The notes under the pieces were generated by a model, which saw only the letters and a list, made by a program, of their open reading frames with translations, made no database searches and was not told the origin of the DNA. Position numbers and translations under genes: made by a program. A DNA stretch of 64,000 nucleotides from Rhizobium favelukesii (GTDB lineage Bacteria > Pseudomonadota > Alphaproteobacteria > Rhizobiales > Rhizobiaceae). Positions 34,726-43,517 of this stretch are shown here, in pieces; within the stretch, counting starts at the first letter, position 1, and every line of letters begins with the position of its first letter. The stretch is taken from assembly GCF_000577275.2 (NCBI RefSeq), contig NZ_HG916854.1:372001-436000 (forward strand), written 5' to 3'.

Positions 34726-35244
34726 ATGGATATCGAGCGGCGGTCGGGATGCCCGATCAATCTGACGATGGAGGTGTTGGGGGACCGCTGGAGTCTCATC
34801 ATCATCCGGGACATCATGTTCGGTAATCGCCGGCATTTTCGCGAGTTGCTCAATCGGTCCGACGAAGGGATTGCCTCCAACATACTCGCCGCGCGCCTAA
34901 AGCGTCTCGTCTCGCTCGGCTTGGTCACCAAGCTGGACGATCCCACCCACAGCCAGAAGGCGATTTACAGTCTGACAGAACCGGCGATTCAGCTTGTGCC
35001 GATGATCGCTGTGATCGGCGCCTGGGGCCGGCGGCATCTGCCTGTCAGCGAAGACTTGAGCATCCGCGCCGAACTTCTTGAGACTGGCGGATCGGCCCTT
35101 TGGGACGACTTCATGAACGATCTTAGAAACATTCACATTGCGGACCCGATCGGCGGAGCAAATGGAAGTGTCACATCGCCTGTCTTGATAGGTCTTACCA
35201 ACGCCTTTCTCGACGTCCGCGCAAAAATGGAACGCAAAGAGTGA
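34726..35244 (+). CDS. HxlR-family winged-helix regulator
   Basis: A 172-residue protein from ATG 34726 (AGGGAAG upstream). The HxlR signature is clear: an N-terminal Cys in RRSGCPINLTMEVLGDRWSL, IIIRDIMFGNRRHFRELL, and SNILAARLKRLVSLGLVTK as recognition helix and wing. A C-terminal extension follows the wing (residues 95-172) and is longer than in minimal HxlR proteins. The Cys residue in HxlR proteins can sense electrophiles or aldehydes. It likely controls the divergent DHFR-like reductase and itself. Confidence 0.9.
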   Translation: MDIERRSGCPINLTMEVLGDRWSLIIIRDIMFGNRRHFRELLNRSDEGIASNILAARLKRLVSLGLVTKLDDPTHSQKAIYSLTEPAIQLVPMIAVIGAWGRRHLPVSEDLSIRAELLETGGSALWDDFMNDLRNIHIADPIGGANGSVTSPVLIGLTNAFLDVRAKMERKE

Positions 35245-35562
35245 GATTGTTTTGTGCCGACGACAACGGGAATGCTTCGATTTGGTGACAGCGTTCCAAA
35301 TACCTTGGATTAGGCAAGATCATGTCCGGAAAAACAAAGAAGTACCGGAGCAAGTTCATAGATTTGGCAATGCCTTGGCCACGACATCAACAGCAAACAT
35401 TCAATGCGTCTCAAGTGGTCTGGCGACAACCGCAATGTCCGGTAATGGCCCCTTTCCGGAATGACCGCTCAACCGCTCTGGGCCCCTTAAGCGGTCGCTA
35501 TCACGCTCGAAAGATATCGCCAAACTCTGGAGAGACAGCTCGCCCAACCCGTCATATAGCTG
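35245..35562. other. Gene-free stretch
   Basis: About 320 bases between the convergent HxlR and ArsR genes. No coding signal or T-tailed hairpin was seen. Confidence 0.4.
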
Positions 35563-35907
35563 TCAATCCGCCTTCTCCTCTCCGGGAAGCCATCCGTAAG
35601 CACTCAGAATTGCCATAGCGAGACCTGGAAAGCGTTCATCCAATTCCGAGCAGCGCGAATGGTTATGCATTTCGACGCCCTGACGCTCGCAGCGGATAAG
35701 GCCGGCCTCGCGCAGCACTTTGATGTGGTTCGATAGCGATGACTTGGGGATCACGCGCTCGCGCATGTTGGCAAACGCAGCGCACGTCCCGCCGGAGCCG
35801 CTGCCCGCAATTTGCGCGAATATCGCCGCGCGCTCCGGATCGGAGAGGGCATGCAAGATCGCCTCAGGCCGTACGTCCTCTATTGCTGGATGAAAGAGCG
35901 GTCTCAT
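35563..35907 (-). CDS. ArsR-family winged-helix regulator
   Basis: A 114-residue regulator from ATG 35907; an upstream in-frame TTG is less likely. The domain order is RPEAILHALSDPERAAIFAQ (helix 1-2), VIPKSSLSNHIKVLREAGL (recognition helix) and IRCERQGVEMHNHSRC (wing), ending in GWLPGEE. There is no ELCVCDL metal-binding motif, so it is probably a non-metal member sensing a small molecule. It is divergent from the SDR gene 108 bases away, and the spacer has a palindrome, consistent with control of that gene. Confidence 0.88.
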   Translation of the reverse strand: MRPLFHPAIEDVRPEAILHALSDPERAAIFAQIAGSGSGGTCAAFANMRERVIPKSSLSNHIKVLREAGLIRCERQGVEMHNHSRCSELDERFPGLAMAILSAYGWLPGEEKAD

Positions 35908-35944
35908 GACTTTTTGTATATGGGGGCTTGAAACCAAGATCAAC

Positions 35945-35963
35945 AGTTCCGAATTTCCGAACT
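35945..35963. promoter_or_regulatory. Palindrome in the ArsR/SDR divergent promoter
   Basis: AGTTCCGAATTTCCGAACT is a 19-bp inverted repeat with 16 of 19 positions symmetric. It lies midway between the two start codons and is the likely ArsR operator. Confidence 0.55.
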
Positions 35964-36015
35964 ATGGAACAATGCCGCCAATTCCGACGGCACTCCGAGT
36001 TGAAAGGAATGCGCC

Positions 36016-36762
36016 ATGGGTAAGCTCGCTGGAAAAGTCGCCGTCGTGACGGGGGGCTCCAAAGGGATCGGTGCCGCGATTGCCAAGGCACTCGCAGCGG
36101 AAGGTGCACAGGTGGTGGTGAACTACGCTTCGAGCAAGGCGGGAGCGGACGCGGTGGTCCAGACGATCACGGCGGCTGGTGGCAAAGCCATCGCGGTCCA
36201 GGGCGACGTTTCGAAGGCCGAACAGGCGCATGGACTGGTGGACGCTGCAGTGAAGGAATTCGGCCAGCTCGACGTGCTGGTCAACAACTCGGGGGTATAC
36301 GAATTCGCGCCGATCGAGCAGGTGACCGAGGAACAGTATCGTCGCATGTTCGACGTGAACGTTCTGGGCGTTCTGCTGAGCACCCAAGCAGCGCTCAAGC
36401 ATCTCGGCGAGGGTGGCAGCGTCATCAACATCTCGTCGGCGGCGACCAGTCTCGCTCCGCCAGCCTCCAGCGTCTACACCGGGACCAAGGGCGCATTGGA
36501 CAGCATCACCAGCGTGCTTGCCAATGAGCTAGGCCCGCGCAAAATTCGGGTCAACGCGATCCTCCCGGGCATCGTCGAAACCGAGGGTACCCACACCGCG
36601 GGGTTCATCGGCTCGGACTTCGAGCGCAGCGCAGTGACCCAGACTCCGCTCGGCCGTATCGGCCAGCCGGACGACATCGCTGGGGTCGCTGTCTTCCTCG
36701 CTTCCGACGATGCCCGTTGGCTGACCGGCGAGCGATTAGTGGCCAGCGGCGGTTTTCGCTAA
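36016..36762 (+). CDS. Short-chain dehydrogenase/reductase, likely ArsR-controlled
   Basis: A 248-residue classical SDR: VTGGSKGIGAAIAKALA as cofactor loop, VNNSG after beta-4, INISSAATS with the catalytic Ser and YTGTK with Tyr-Lys, then GRIGQPDDIAGVAVFLASD and the C-terminal GERLVASGGFR. The beta-2 loop NYASSKAGAD suggests NADP(H). It resembles 3-oxoacyl-ACP-reductase/glucose-dehydrogenase-like members but the substrate is unknown. ATG 36016 has GAAAGGA upstream. It stands divergent from the ArsR gene. A strong hairpin follows its stop. Confidence 0.92.
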   Translation: MGKLAGKVAVVTGGSKGIGAAIAKALAAEGAQVVVNYASSKAGADAVVQTITAAGGKAIAVQGDVSKAEQAHGLVDAAVKEFGQLDVLVNNSGVYEFAPIEQVTEEQYRRMFDVNVLGVLLSTQAALKHLGEGGSVINISSAATSLAPPASSVYTGTKGALDSITSVLANELGPRKIRVNAILPGIVETEGTHTAGFIGSDFERSAVTQTPLGRIGQPDDIAGVAVFLASDDARWLTGERLVASGGFR

Positions 36763-37116
36763 TGATCAGTTGATGTTGTGCGTGCTCCTTCACGGGGGCA
36801 CGCACCGCCTCGCAGCTGAAACGCGATGGCTTCGACGCGGGCTCGCTGCGCTCTCTGCAGCTAATGGTTCCCGATAGCCCCTCCTTTGAGGATAGATGGC
36901 AACGGTCTTTGGTAAATGGGAATGGCACCATGTCCGCATTTGGCGGCTTGCAGCCATTGCAACTGGCCGAATTCAAAAATTCCGGAAGTCCGTGTCAAAA
37001 TTCCGAAATTTCGCATCCGGCTACAGCCGTTTTCAGGCCGCAAAGCGTCGGATAAAGCGAGAGAGCCGCAGAGGCACATTCGTTTCTACGGCACTTTCCA
37101 ACATTCAGCCTTTTAG
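36763..37116. other. Gene-free stretch between convergent genes
   Basis: 350 bases between the SDR and the convergent SulP gene. Apart from the hairpin at 36778 it holds AT-rich inverted motifs near 36970-37010 (GAATTC..AAAATTCCG) but no supported gene. Confidence 0.4.
36778..36805 (+). terminator. Hairpin after the SDR gene, possible terminator
   Basis: GTGCGTGC and GCACGCAC form a perfect 8-bp stem, extendable by three more pairs around a six-base loop. No T run follows, so termination would need another factor. Confidence 0.4.
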
Positions 37117-38577
37117 TCAAACCTCTTTGAGTTTGGTTGAGCCATCAAGACGTCCGATCAATGTTGCGCTTGCCTCGTTCAGGCCGCTGACTTGGGTCAC
37201 GATTCCATGCGCTTTAAAGCGTTCAACGACTTTATCGAGCGCTGCCGCGGCGGTAATGTCCCAGAAGTGCGCTTGGGATACGTCGATATGAACCAACTTC
37301 CCTATCGCTTCCTCAATATCAAACGCATCAACGAAGACATCAGCCGACGCGAAAAACACCTGACCTGCTACTTTGTAGGTTAGGCGGTCTACACCAACGG
37401 CCGTCTCTATCCGCAAGAGGCGGGCCACCTTAAAGGTGAAAAATACACCGCTCAGGAGTACGCCTACGGTCACGCCCAGCGCAAGATTCGAGCTGGAAAC
37501 CGTGACAATAACGGTCACTGCCATGACAGCGCTCGACATCTTGGGATGAACAACAAGCGTCTTCAATGACGACCAGTCAAACGTGTCGATGGACACCATG
37601 ACCATAATCGCCACCAGTGCTGCGACGGGAACTTGCGAAACCCAGGGCTTGAGCAGGACCATTAGGACAAGCAGAAAAGCACCTGCGAATAGCGTTGAAA
37701 GTCGACCGCGTCCGCCGTACTTCACGTTGCTGACAGTCTGGCCGATCATCCCGCAGCCCGCGATTCCGCCGAAGAGGCTTGCCGCCGTATTAGCGATGCC
37801 GAGGCCAATACATTCCCTGTTCTTTGAACTCGGAGTGCCCGTAAGATCGTCTACGACACTCGCCGTCATCATGGATTCCATCAGGCCAACCATGGCTATG
37901 GCGAGCGCCGGTCCGGCGATGATCGTTAGGGTTTCCAGCGTTATGGGAACGGAGGGCCAGCTAAAGATTGGCAGGGAGTCAGGCAGCCTACCGAGATCGG
38001 CAATTGTCATGACCGGGAGTTGCAGAGATATTGATGCTGCGGTCAGAACGAGAATACAGATCAAGGGACTTGGGATAGCCGTCGTGATCCTCGGAACCAG
38101 GTAGATGACCGCAAGTCCACCGGCGAGCATGCCGTACGCCAACCAGTCTCCCCCAATGATGTGTGGAAGCTGGGCTGCAAAGATGAGGATCGCGAGCGCA
38201 TTGACGAAGCCTGTGCGGACAGACTTCGAAACGAACCGCATCAATACGCCGAGACGAAGAAGTCCGAAGGCGATCTGGAACATGCCCGCGAGTAGTCCAG
38301 CGGCAAAGAGGTAAGGTAGTTCATGGGTGTGAACCAGCGGTGCTGCCACAAGTGCTACTGATCCCGCAGCGGCAGAAATCATGGCGGGACGGCCGCCCGT
38401 GAAGGCAATGACGATCCCGATCACGAAAGACGCGAAAAGTCCGATCTGAGGATCGACGCCCGCGACGAATGAGAATGCTATAACCTCGGGGATAAGAGCG
38501 AAAGTGGCGACGGCTCCAGCGAGCATTTCGCGCATAGGATTGGCGGACCAATCCCGACGAATGGATGAAAATTGCAT
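37117..38577 (-). CDS. SulP-family anion transporter with STAS domain
   Basis: A 486-residue inner-membrane protein. About 11-12 hydrophobic segments begin with EMLAGAVATFALIPEVIAFS, the SulP start (AxLPEAIAFA type), and GLFASFVIGIVIAFTGGRPAM. A cytosolic STAS domain follows after residue 400 (VFFASADVFVDAFD, VHIDVSQAHFWDITAAAALD). SulP proteins carry sulfate, bicarbonate, dicarboxylates or other anions. The shortened N-terminus and the FGGIAGCGMIGQTVSNVK segment match the proteobacterial SulP branch often linked to bicarbonate or sulfate. It is monocistronic. Confidence 0.9.
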   Translation of the reverse strand: MQFSSIRRDWSANPMREMLAGAVATFALIPEVIAFSFVAGVDPQIGLFASFVIGIVIAFTGGRPAMISAAAGSVALVAAPLVHTHELPYLFAAGLLAGMFQIAFGLLRLGVLMRFVSKSVRTGFVNALAILIFAAQLPHIIGGDWLAYGMLAGGLAVIYLVPRITTAIPSPLICILVLTAASISLQLPVMTIADLGRLPDSLPIFSWPSVPITLETLTIIAGPALAIAMVGLMESMMTASVVDDLTGTPSSKNRECIGLGIANTAASLFGGIAGCGMIGQTVSNVKYGGRGRLSTLFAGAFLLVLMVLLKPWVSQVPVAALVAIMVMVSIDTFDWSSLKTLVVHPKMSSAVMAVTVIVTVSSSNLALGVTVGVLLSGVFFTFKVARLLRIETAVGVDRLTYKVAGQVFFASADVFVDAFDIEEAIGKLVHIDVSQAHFWDITAAAALDKVVERFKAHGIVTQVSGLNEASATLIGRLDGSTKLKEV

Positions 38578-38820
38578 GTTATAAGTTCTCGCAAAGCATG
38601 GCGAACGCGCTCTGATTGAGCGGTCGATTAAAATGGCATGCTGGTTTTGCGTGGTCTGGCGGATCGGCGGCCAGAAGAGCCACCCGGAGTTTCACCGGGT
38701 CCGTGGTGAGTGATTTCTTACTATCGTCTTTATTTCGCGACGCAACAAAAAAACTTCCTATGGCCGCTATTGGGGCGATGCGGCCACTGCCGCTCAAATG
38801 CAGATTGGCCAGAATGAGAC

Positions 38821-39263
38821 ATGGAGCGAACTGAAATCCAGATACGTCCTGCGGAGACTGGCGATTTAGCCACCATCGAAAAGATCGTCGTCTTATCCTG
38901 GCGGCGTACCTTTGATCGGCTGATATCCTCCGATTTCCTCAGCTCGATGCTCGGATGCTCTCAACTCCTGGCGCGGTCTACCGTGTCGCCACGACGGAAG
39001 ATGGCGGCGTGATCGGATGTGCGTCGGGCGGGCCAAGCCGCTCGGGCTACTTCGCTGAAAACGAGCTATATGCCATCTACCTGATGCCCGGTTTTGAACG
39101 TCGGGGCATAGGACGAAGGTTGTTCGGGAGCGTAGTGCGTGCGCTTATTGCATCGGGGCGCAAGCAGATCTGCCTACAATCGTCGATAACGGCGGTTCCG
39201 AGCCGCAGTAAACGCTCATGGGTGCATTGCCGCTGCCGGCCTAATGGGCACCGCCAGGGCTAG
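38821..39263 (+). pseudogene. GNAT acetyltransferase, frameshifted
   Basis: The start (TEIQIRPAETGDLATIEKIV, then SWRRTFDRLISSDFLSSM) and the continuation in a second frame after about 38955 (MLSTPGAVYRVATTEDGGV, NELYAIYLMPGFERRGIGRR, LFGSVVRAL) together form a GNAT N-acetyltransferase. Motif A is clear: YLMPGFERRGIGRRLF binds acetyl-CoA. A further shift near 39175 breaks the C-terminal strand. The gene is dead as sequenced. Confidence 0.7.
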
Positions 39264-39349
39264 AACTCCATCATCCTTGTCTCTCGACCTTTGTTGGATT
39301 GAAGCATCATCCACTTCCCGCGGGGCGGGGGTTCGCCGGTGGCTCCCCA

Positions 39350-40327
39350 TCATGAAATATCGCTTGAAGACGGGTTTATTTTTGGCTCGGACAAAATGGA
39401 CGGCGCGGAGATCTGCGCCTGCCGTCGGGAGATGGCAATAACCCAGTCGCGAAACTCCGGGCCATAAGGCTTTTGTAGCGCGGAGCGGTCCCAGGCGAGG
39501 AAATAGCTCTCGCGCAACGGCATTCTGATATCGACCGGAATGACTAGTGTCTGCGCTTCCAGTTCGTCGGCAATCATCGACATCTGCGCAAGCACGATGC
39601 CACGCTTGTTGACGGCAGCGTCGATGGCGCTGCTCGATAAGGTGAATGACAAGCCGGAAGGCGGCCCCTTGAATCCGGTACCGATCTTCGCGGCGAATTC
39701 CGTCCAGCTGGGGTAGGGCGTGAAGTGTCGCTCCCATTCGACATGCAGCAGCGGGTAGGACAGCAACTCGACGGCCGAAAGGCTGCGGCCGTCGATCAGC
39801 GCGGGGGAGCAGGCAGGCACGACCCAATCGCGAAACAGCTCTGCATAGTGGTCGTGCTGCAAGACGTCGGATCCGTAGCTGACGCGGAAATCGACCTCGT
39901 CGAAGCCCATTCGCGGCTCCTTGTCGCGGCCGGTGATCCTTACATGTGCATCGGGATGCAGCGCTTGCCAGTCAAAGATGCGCCTGCCGATCCATTTGTT
40001 GACGACGGAGGACAATGCGCTCAAGACGAGCGCATTCTCGTTGCGTGCGCGCTCCAACACCTGCTCGGCCAGCGCAAATTGTTCAAAGCCCTTCGATATC
40101 TCGCGGTGGTAGAGCCGTCCCCATTGCGTCAATTCGACGGTTCGGCCACTGCGTTCCAAAAGGGTCACACCAAGAAAGCTTTCGATTTTGCGGATCTGCT
40201 GGCTGATCGCGCCAGGAGAGACGTTCAGCTCCGCGGCAGCAGCCGTCACGCTGCCGCAGCGCCCGACGGCTTCGAACGCCTGTAGGCCTTTGAGAGGAAT
40301 TCCCCGGAATATCTGCTCGTCGCTCAC
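39350..40327 (-). CDS. LysR-family regulator (GcvA-like)
   Basis: A 325-residue regulator. I use the GTG at 40327 (GGGAG upstream); the frame is open further but overlaps the preceding gene. The helix-turn-helix reads LKGLQAFEAVGRCGSVTAAA and ELNVSPGAISQQIRKIESFL, followed by the effector domain with GFDEVDFRVSYG and LLHVEWERHFTPYPSW. The 'WxxW'-type LHVEW segment is typical of the GcvA branch. It begins 16 bases after the GntR gene in the same direction, so the two regulators form one operon. It may contribute to control of the divergent amino acid importer. Confidence 0.88.
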   Translation of the reverse strand: MSDEQIFRGIPLKGLQAFEAVGRCGSVTAAAAELNVSPGAISQQIRKIESFLGVTLLERSGRTVELTQWGRLYHREISKGFEQFALAEQVLERARNENALVLSALSSVVNKWIGRRIFDWQALHPDAHVRITGRDKEPRMGFDEVDFRVSYGSDVLQHDHYAELFRDWVVPACSPALIDGRSLSAVELLSYPLLHVEWERHFTPYPSWTEFAAKIGTGFKGPPSGLSFTLSSSAIDAAVNKRGIVLAQMSMIADELEAQTLVIPVDIRMPLRESYFLAWDRSALQKPYGPEFRDWVIAISRRQAQISAPSILSEPKINPSSSDIS

Positions 40328-40343
40328 CGCGCTCCCTTTATGG

Positions 40344-41066
40344 TTACCGGCGTGACGCCCGCTTCTCGGCAGGATGAAAGACGCCCGCAAACTGGAAGCG
40401 GTCGCCAGGATGCGTGATCTCGACATAGGTCACCATGCGGTCATTCTGCCAAGTCTGTCGAATGAGACTGAGGCAGGGCTCACCACGCTCGATTTGCAGA
40501 ATGCGTGCAGTCGTAGCGTCGGCCGAGACTGCCCGTATCACATGCTTGGCCCTGGACCAGGGCACTTGCGACAGAAGCCACTTCGCCGGTGGCACGGTCG
40601 CGAAGCTCTCGTTCCTCGCAAGCGGCACCGTATCCAGCAGAATGATCCGCCGCTCGATTGCCGTGGGCTTCCCGTCGACGATATGCAGACACTGAATCCG
40701 TAAAATTTCGGCACCCGTCGTGCCATGCAGCTGGGCGGCCTCAACTGGGCCCAGGGTCTCGATTTTTCGCGTCAGGATCTCATACCGATGCTCATAGCCC
40801 GCCAAAGTTGCCTCGGTGCCGATATCCTGGATATCCATGACCGTGCGGTCGATCTGCGGCGAGGCGACAAATGACCCGGTTTTCCGCTTTCGTACGACGA
40901 GACCCCGCTCGACGAGCGCGGTTAACGCCTTGCTGACAGTCATGCGCGAACAGCCATAGTCGTTGACCAGATCGTGCTCTTTCGGAATGCGAGCGCCCGG
41001 GCGCCAGTCGCCGCTCAGGATCTTGGTCTCGATATCCTTGAATATCCTGAGATAAATTGGCTCCAA
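40344..41066 (-). CDS. GntR-family regulator, HutC subfamily
   Basis: A 240-residue regulator: winged helix YLRIFKDIETKILSGDWRPGA with PKEHDLVNDYGCSRMTVSKAL, then the UTRA/chorismate-lyase-like ligand domain (ILRIQCLHIVDGKPTAIER, SLIRQTWQNDRMVTYVEI, HPGDRFQF). HutC-type proteins repress histidine utilisation genes and related amino acid operons, binding urocanate-like effectors. It is divergent from a polar amino acid importer and forms an operon with a LysR regulator. A role as importer repressor is inferred. Confidence 0.92.
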   Translation of the reverse strand: MEPIYLRIFKDIETKILSGDWRPGARIPKEHDLVNDYGCSRMTVSKALTALVERGLVVRKRKTGSFVASPQIDRTVMDIQDIGTEATLAGYEHRYEILTRKIETLGPVEAAQLHGTTGAEILRIQCLHIVDGKPTAIERRIILLDTVPLARNESFATVPPAKWLLSQVPWSRAKHVIRAVSADATTARILQIERGEPCLSLIRQTWQNDRMVTYVEITHPGDRFQFAGVFHPAEKRASRR

Positions 41067-41165
41067 TACGCGACCTCATCACCCTGCAGGCGAAACGATG
41101 CAAACGCGAAATTCGCGCCTCCAAGCAGCCGTTCGGCATAAAAATTGCGTTCGCTGACTTTGACG

Positions 41166-41201
41166 TTGACACCTTAGGCTAGCCTATATCTATTTGTATA
41201 G
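41166..41201 (+). promoter_or_regulatory. Promoter and candidate GntR operator of the amino acid importer
   Basis: A consensus -35 TTGACA lies at 41166-41171, with TCTATT 17 bases later as a weak -10. Overlapping the -10 is the inverted repeat CTATA-N8-TATAG (41184-41201), the kind of TATA-rich palindrome bound by HutC-type GntR proteins. Confidence 0.5.
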
Positions 41202-41283
41202 TCAAAAGCGGAGCAGAGAAGTCCGCACACGGGACTGAAATCGGGAACTCGAACCCACCCTGGCGGGTGTGGAAACTGGAGAG

Positions 41284-42120
41284 ATGACAATCATGATCGC
41301 ACGTTCATTGCTTAAGGGCCTCGTCGGCGCCGCGTTTCTGGTGGGGGCGACACTGTCTGCGCATGCCGCAGATACGCTCGCCGCCGTCAAGGCCGCCGGC
41401 ACCCTCAAGGTCGGCACGGAAACCGCCTTTGCGCCCTTTGATTTTATCGATGCCGGCGAGCATGCTGGTCTAAACGTTGATCTTTTTGCCGAAATCGGCA
41501 AGGAGCTCGGTGTTAAGATCGAGTGGGTGGCGCTTCCTTGGGATGGCGTCTTCCCGGCACTCGAAGCCGGCAAGTTCGATGTCGTCGCCGGCCCCGCCAC
41601 CATCACCAAGAAGCGCATGGAGCGTTACCGTTTCACGCCACCGATTGCTGAAGCGACGATCGCGATCCTCAAGAAGGCGGGCGACACGACCATCAGCAAG
41701 CCGGACGATATCGCCGGCAAGACGATCGGCGTCGGCAAGGCCACCTCGCAGCTCGACCAGCTGAAGGAATTCTCGGCAACGCTGCCTTCGAAGGTCGATA
41801 TCCGCGAATACCCGGCCTTCACTGAATCCTATGCCGACCTCGCTGCTGGCCGCATTGCCGGTGTTGCCAACTCGCTCCCGAATATCGCCTTCGTTGCAAA
41901 GCAGCGCGAGGGAACGTTTGAAGTCGTGCTGCCGCCGTTCGGCAAGAAGTCCTATTTCGGCTTCATTGGCCTGAAAGACACCGATCATGCGCCGCTGATG
42001 GATGCGATCGATGCAGCGCTGCTGAAGATCAAGGCTGACGGCCGCATGGCCGAGTTGCAGAAGAAGTGGTTCGGCGCGACCTTCGAGACGCCTGATGCCG
42101 TCAAGGATCCCGCATTCTAA
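41284..42120 (+). CDS. Polar amino acid ABC importer, substrate-binding protein (SBP_bac_3)
   Basis: A roughly 275-residue periplasmic protein. The signal peptide runs ARSLLKGLVGAAFLVGATLS and ends SAHA. The family 3 binding domain then starts AAGTLKVGTETAFAPFDF, with GLNVDLFAEIGKELGVKIE, ALEAGKFDVVAGPATIT and IKADGRMAELQKKWFG at the C-terminus. These are typical for glutamine/glutamate/opine-type importers. Starts at 41284 or 41293 are both possible. It is followed by two permeases and a frameshifted ATPase, and repressed presumably by the divergent GntR protein. Confidence 0.93.
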   Translation: MTIMIARSLLKGLVGAAFLVGATLSAHAADTLAAVKAAGTLKVGTETAFAPFDFIDAGEHAGLNVDLFAEIGKELGVKIEWVALPWDGVFPALEAGKFDVVAGPATITKKRMERYRFTPPIAEATIAILKKAGDTTISKPDDIAGKTIGVGKATSQLDQLKEFSATLPSKVDIREYPAFTESYADLAAGRIAGVANSLPNIAFVAKQREGTFEVVLPPFGKKSYFGFIGLKDTDHAPLMDAIDAALLKIKADGRMAELQKKWFGATFETPDAVKDPAF

Positions 42121-42210
42121 TAACAAGCCGATCGCCGATTGCGCCCCGCCCAGGGGCGCAATCGAAGACGCCATCGGTCTCCATGACAGCCAAGCGGGCA
42201 AAAGCGGGAC

Positions 42211-42852
42211 ATGTCGATCAAACTCTTTGAATTGCTACTTTACGCAACGATCTACACGGTGGCGATCAGCGTCGTCTCGATTTTGATCGGTTTTGCGATC
42301 GCGATCCTTCTTTCGGGCATGCTGCTGTCGAAGCAGGGGCTCTTCGTTGTTCCTGCGCAAATTTTCATCAGTTTCTTCCGCGGCGTGCCTCTGCTTGTGC
42401 AGTTGCTTTTGATTTACAACATGTTGCCTGCGATCGGGTTGAACGTGCCGAGCATCGTTGCCGCAATCGTCGGCCTTTCGCTTTGCACGGCGGCTTACCA
42501 GGCAGAGAACATGCGCGGTGGTTTTGCCAGCGTCCCGACCGGTCTCGTGGAATCGGCCGAGATGGTGGGCCTGACGCCGGGCCAGATCTTCCGCCGCATC
42601 AAGGCGCCGATCGCGCTGAGGCTGACTTTCCCGGCACTGGTCAATGAGGCCATCCTCATCCTCAAGGCGTCGTCGCTGGTGTCCGTCGTTGGCGTCATCG
42701 AATTGACCCGCATGGCGCAGGACCTCGCAGGCAGCACCTTCCTGCCGCTGCAGATATTTGCTGCTGCAGGCCTCATCTATCTCGTCATCAACTGGATCGT
42801 GGCGCTTGCCGGTAATCTCATAGAGCGCTCTCTTCCGGGAGTGCCGCGATGA
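42211..42852 (+). CDS. Polar amino acid ABC importer permease 1
   Basis: A 213-residue HisM/GlnP-type permease with about five hydrophobic helices. The EAA-loop is LVESAEMVGLTPGQIFRRIK and the family marker FISFFRGVPLLVQLLLIYN lies near residue 55, matching 'RGTPLLVQL'. It starts 90 bases after the binding-protein gene and overlaps the next permease by 4 bases (ATGA). The two permeases form a heterodimeric channel. Confidence 0.93.
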   Translation: MSIKLFELLLYATIYTVAISVVSILIGFAIAILLSGMLLSKQGLFVVPAQIFISFFRGVPLLVQLLLIYNMLPAIGLNVPSIVAAIVGLSLCTAAYQAENMRGGFASVPTGLVESAEMVGLTPGQIFRRIKAPIALRLTFPALVNEAILILKASSLVSVVGVIELTRMAQDLAGSTFLPLQIFAAAGLIYLVINWIVALAGNLIERSLPGVPR

Positions 42853-43517
42853 CTTTCGATATCAACATCATACTTGACCAGCTGCCGGCAATCATAAGCG
42901 GCGCCGGTGTCACGGTTCTGATCTGGATCGTCGGGACGATCGTCGCCGCCATCCTCGGATTTTTCGTCGCTGTCGGCCGGCGGTTCGGCGGCGTCCTGCT
43001 CGACAAGGCGCTTGGTCTGATCGTCGCCGTGCTGCGCGGCACGCCGTTTCTCATCCAGATATTCTTGGTCTACTACGGCGGTCCGTTCATCGGCCTGTCA
43101 CTCGATCCGCTGCCTGCGGGCCTGATCGGCATTTCGATCTATGGTGCAGCCTACTATAGCGAAATCTTTCGGTCCGGCTTCATGGCCGTTCCAAAGGGTC
43201 ACATCGAGGCAGGTGAGTGCGTGGGCCTGACGCAGGGACAGATCATTCGGCGCATCCTGTTGCCCGAGATGACCATGCTGGTGCTGCCGCCATCGCTCAA
43301 CATGGCGGTTCTCCTGATGAAGGAGACCGCCGTCCTTTCGATCATCACCGTTCCGGAGCTGACGGCAACACTGAGCGCCATTGGCGCCCAGCAATACGCC
43401 TTCGTTGAAGCCCTCTCCGTGCTGGCGCTCTTCTATTGGGTGCTTGTGGAAATCACGGGGCGGCTTGGCCATCTCGTAGAAACGAAACTTACCAGATTCA
43501 GGTTTTTTAACGCATGA
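42849..43517 (+). CDS. Polar amino acid ABC importer permease 2
   Basis: A 222-residue HisQ/M-type permease. Family marks are VAVLRGTPFLIQIFLVYYGG and the cytosolic loop HIEAGECVGLTQGQIIRRIL, followed by LPPSLNMAVLLMKETAVLS. Start and stop overlap the neighbouring genes by 4 bases on each side (ATGA), showing tight translational coupling. It pairs with permease 1. Confidence 0.93.
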   Translation: MTFDINIILDQLPAIISGAGVTVLIWIVGTIVAAILGFFVAVGRRFGGVLLDKALGLIVAVLRGTPFLIQIFLVYYGGPFIGLSLDPLPAGLIGISIYGAAYYSEIFRSGFMAVPKGHIEAGECVGLTQGQIIRRILLPEMTMLVLPPSLNMAVLLMKETAVLSIITVPELTATLSAIGAQQYAFVEALSVLALFYWVLVEITGRLGHLVETKLTRFRFFNA

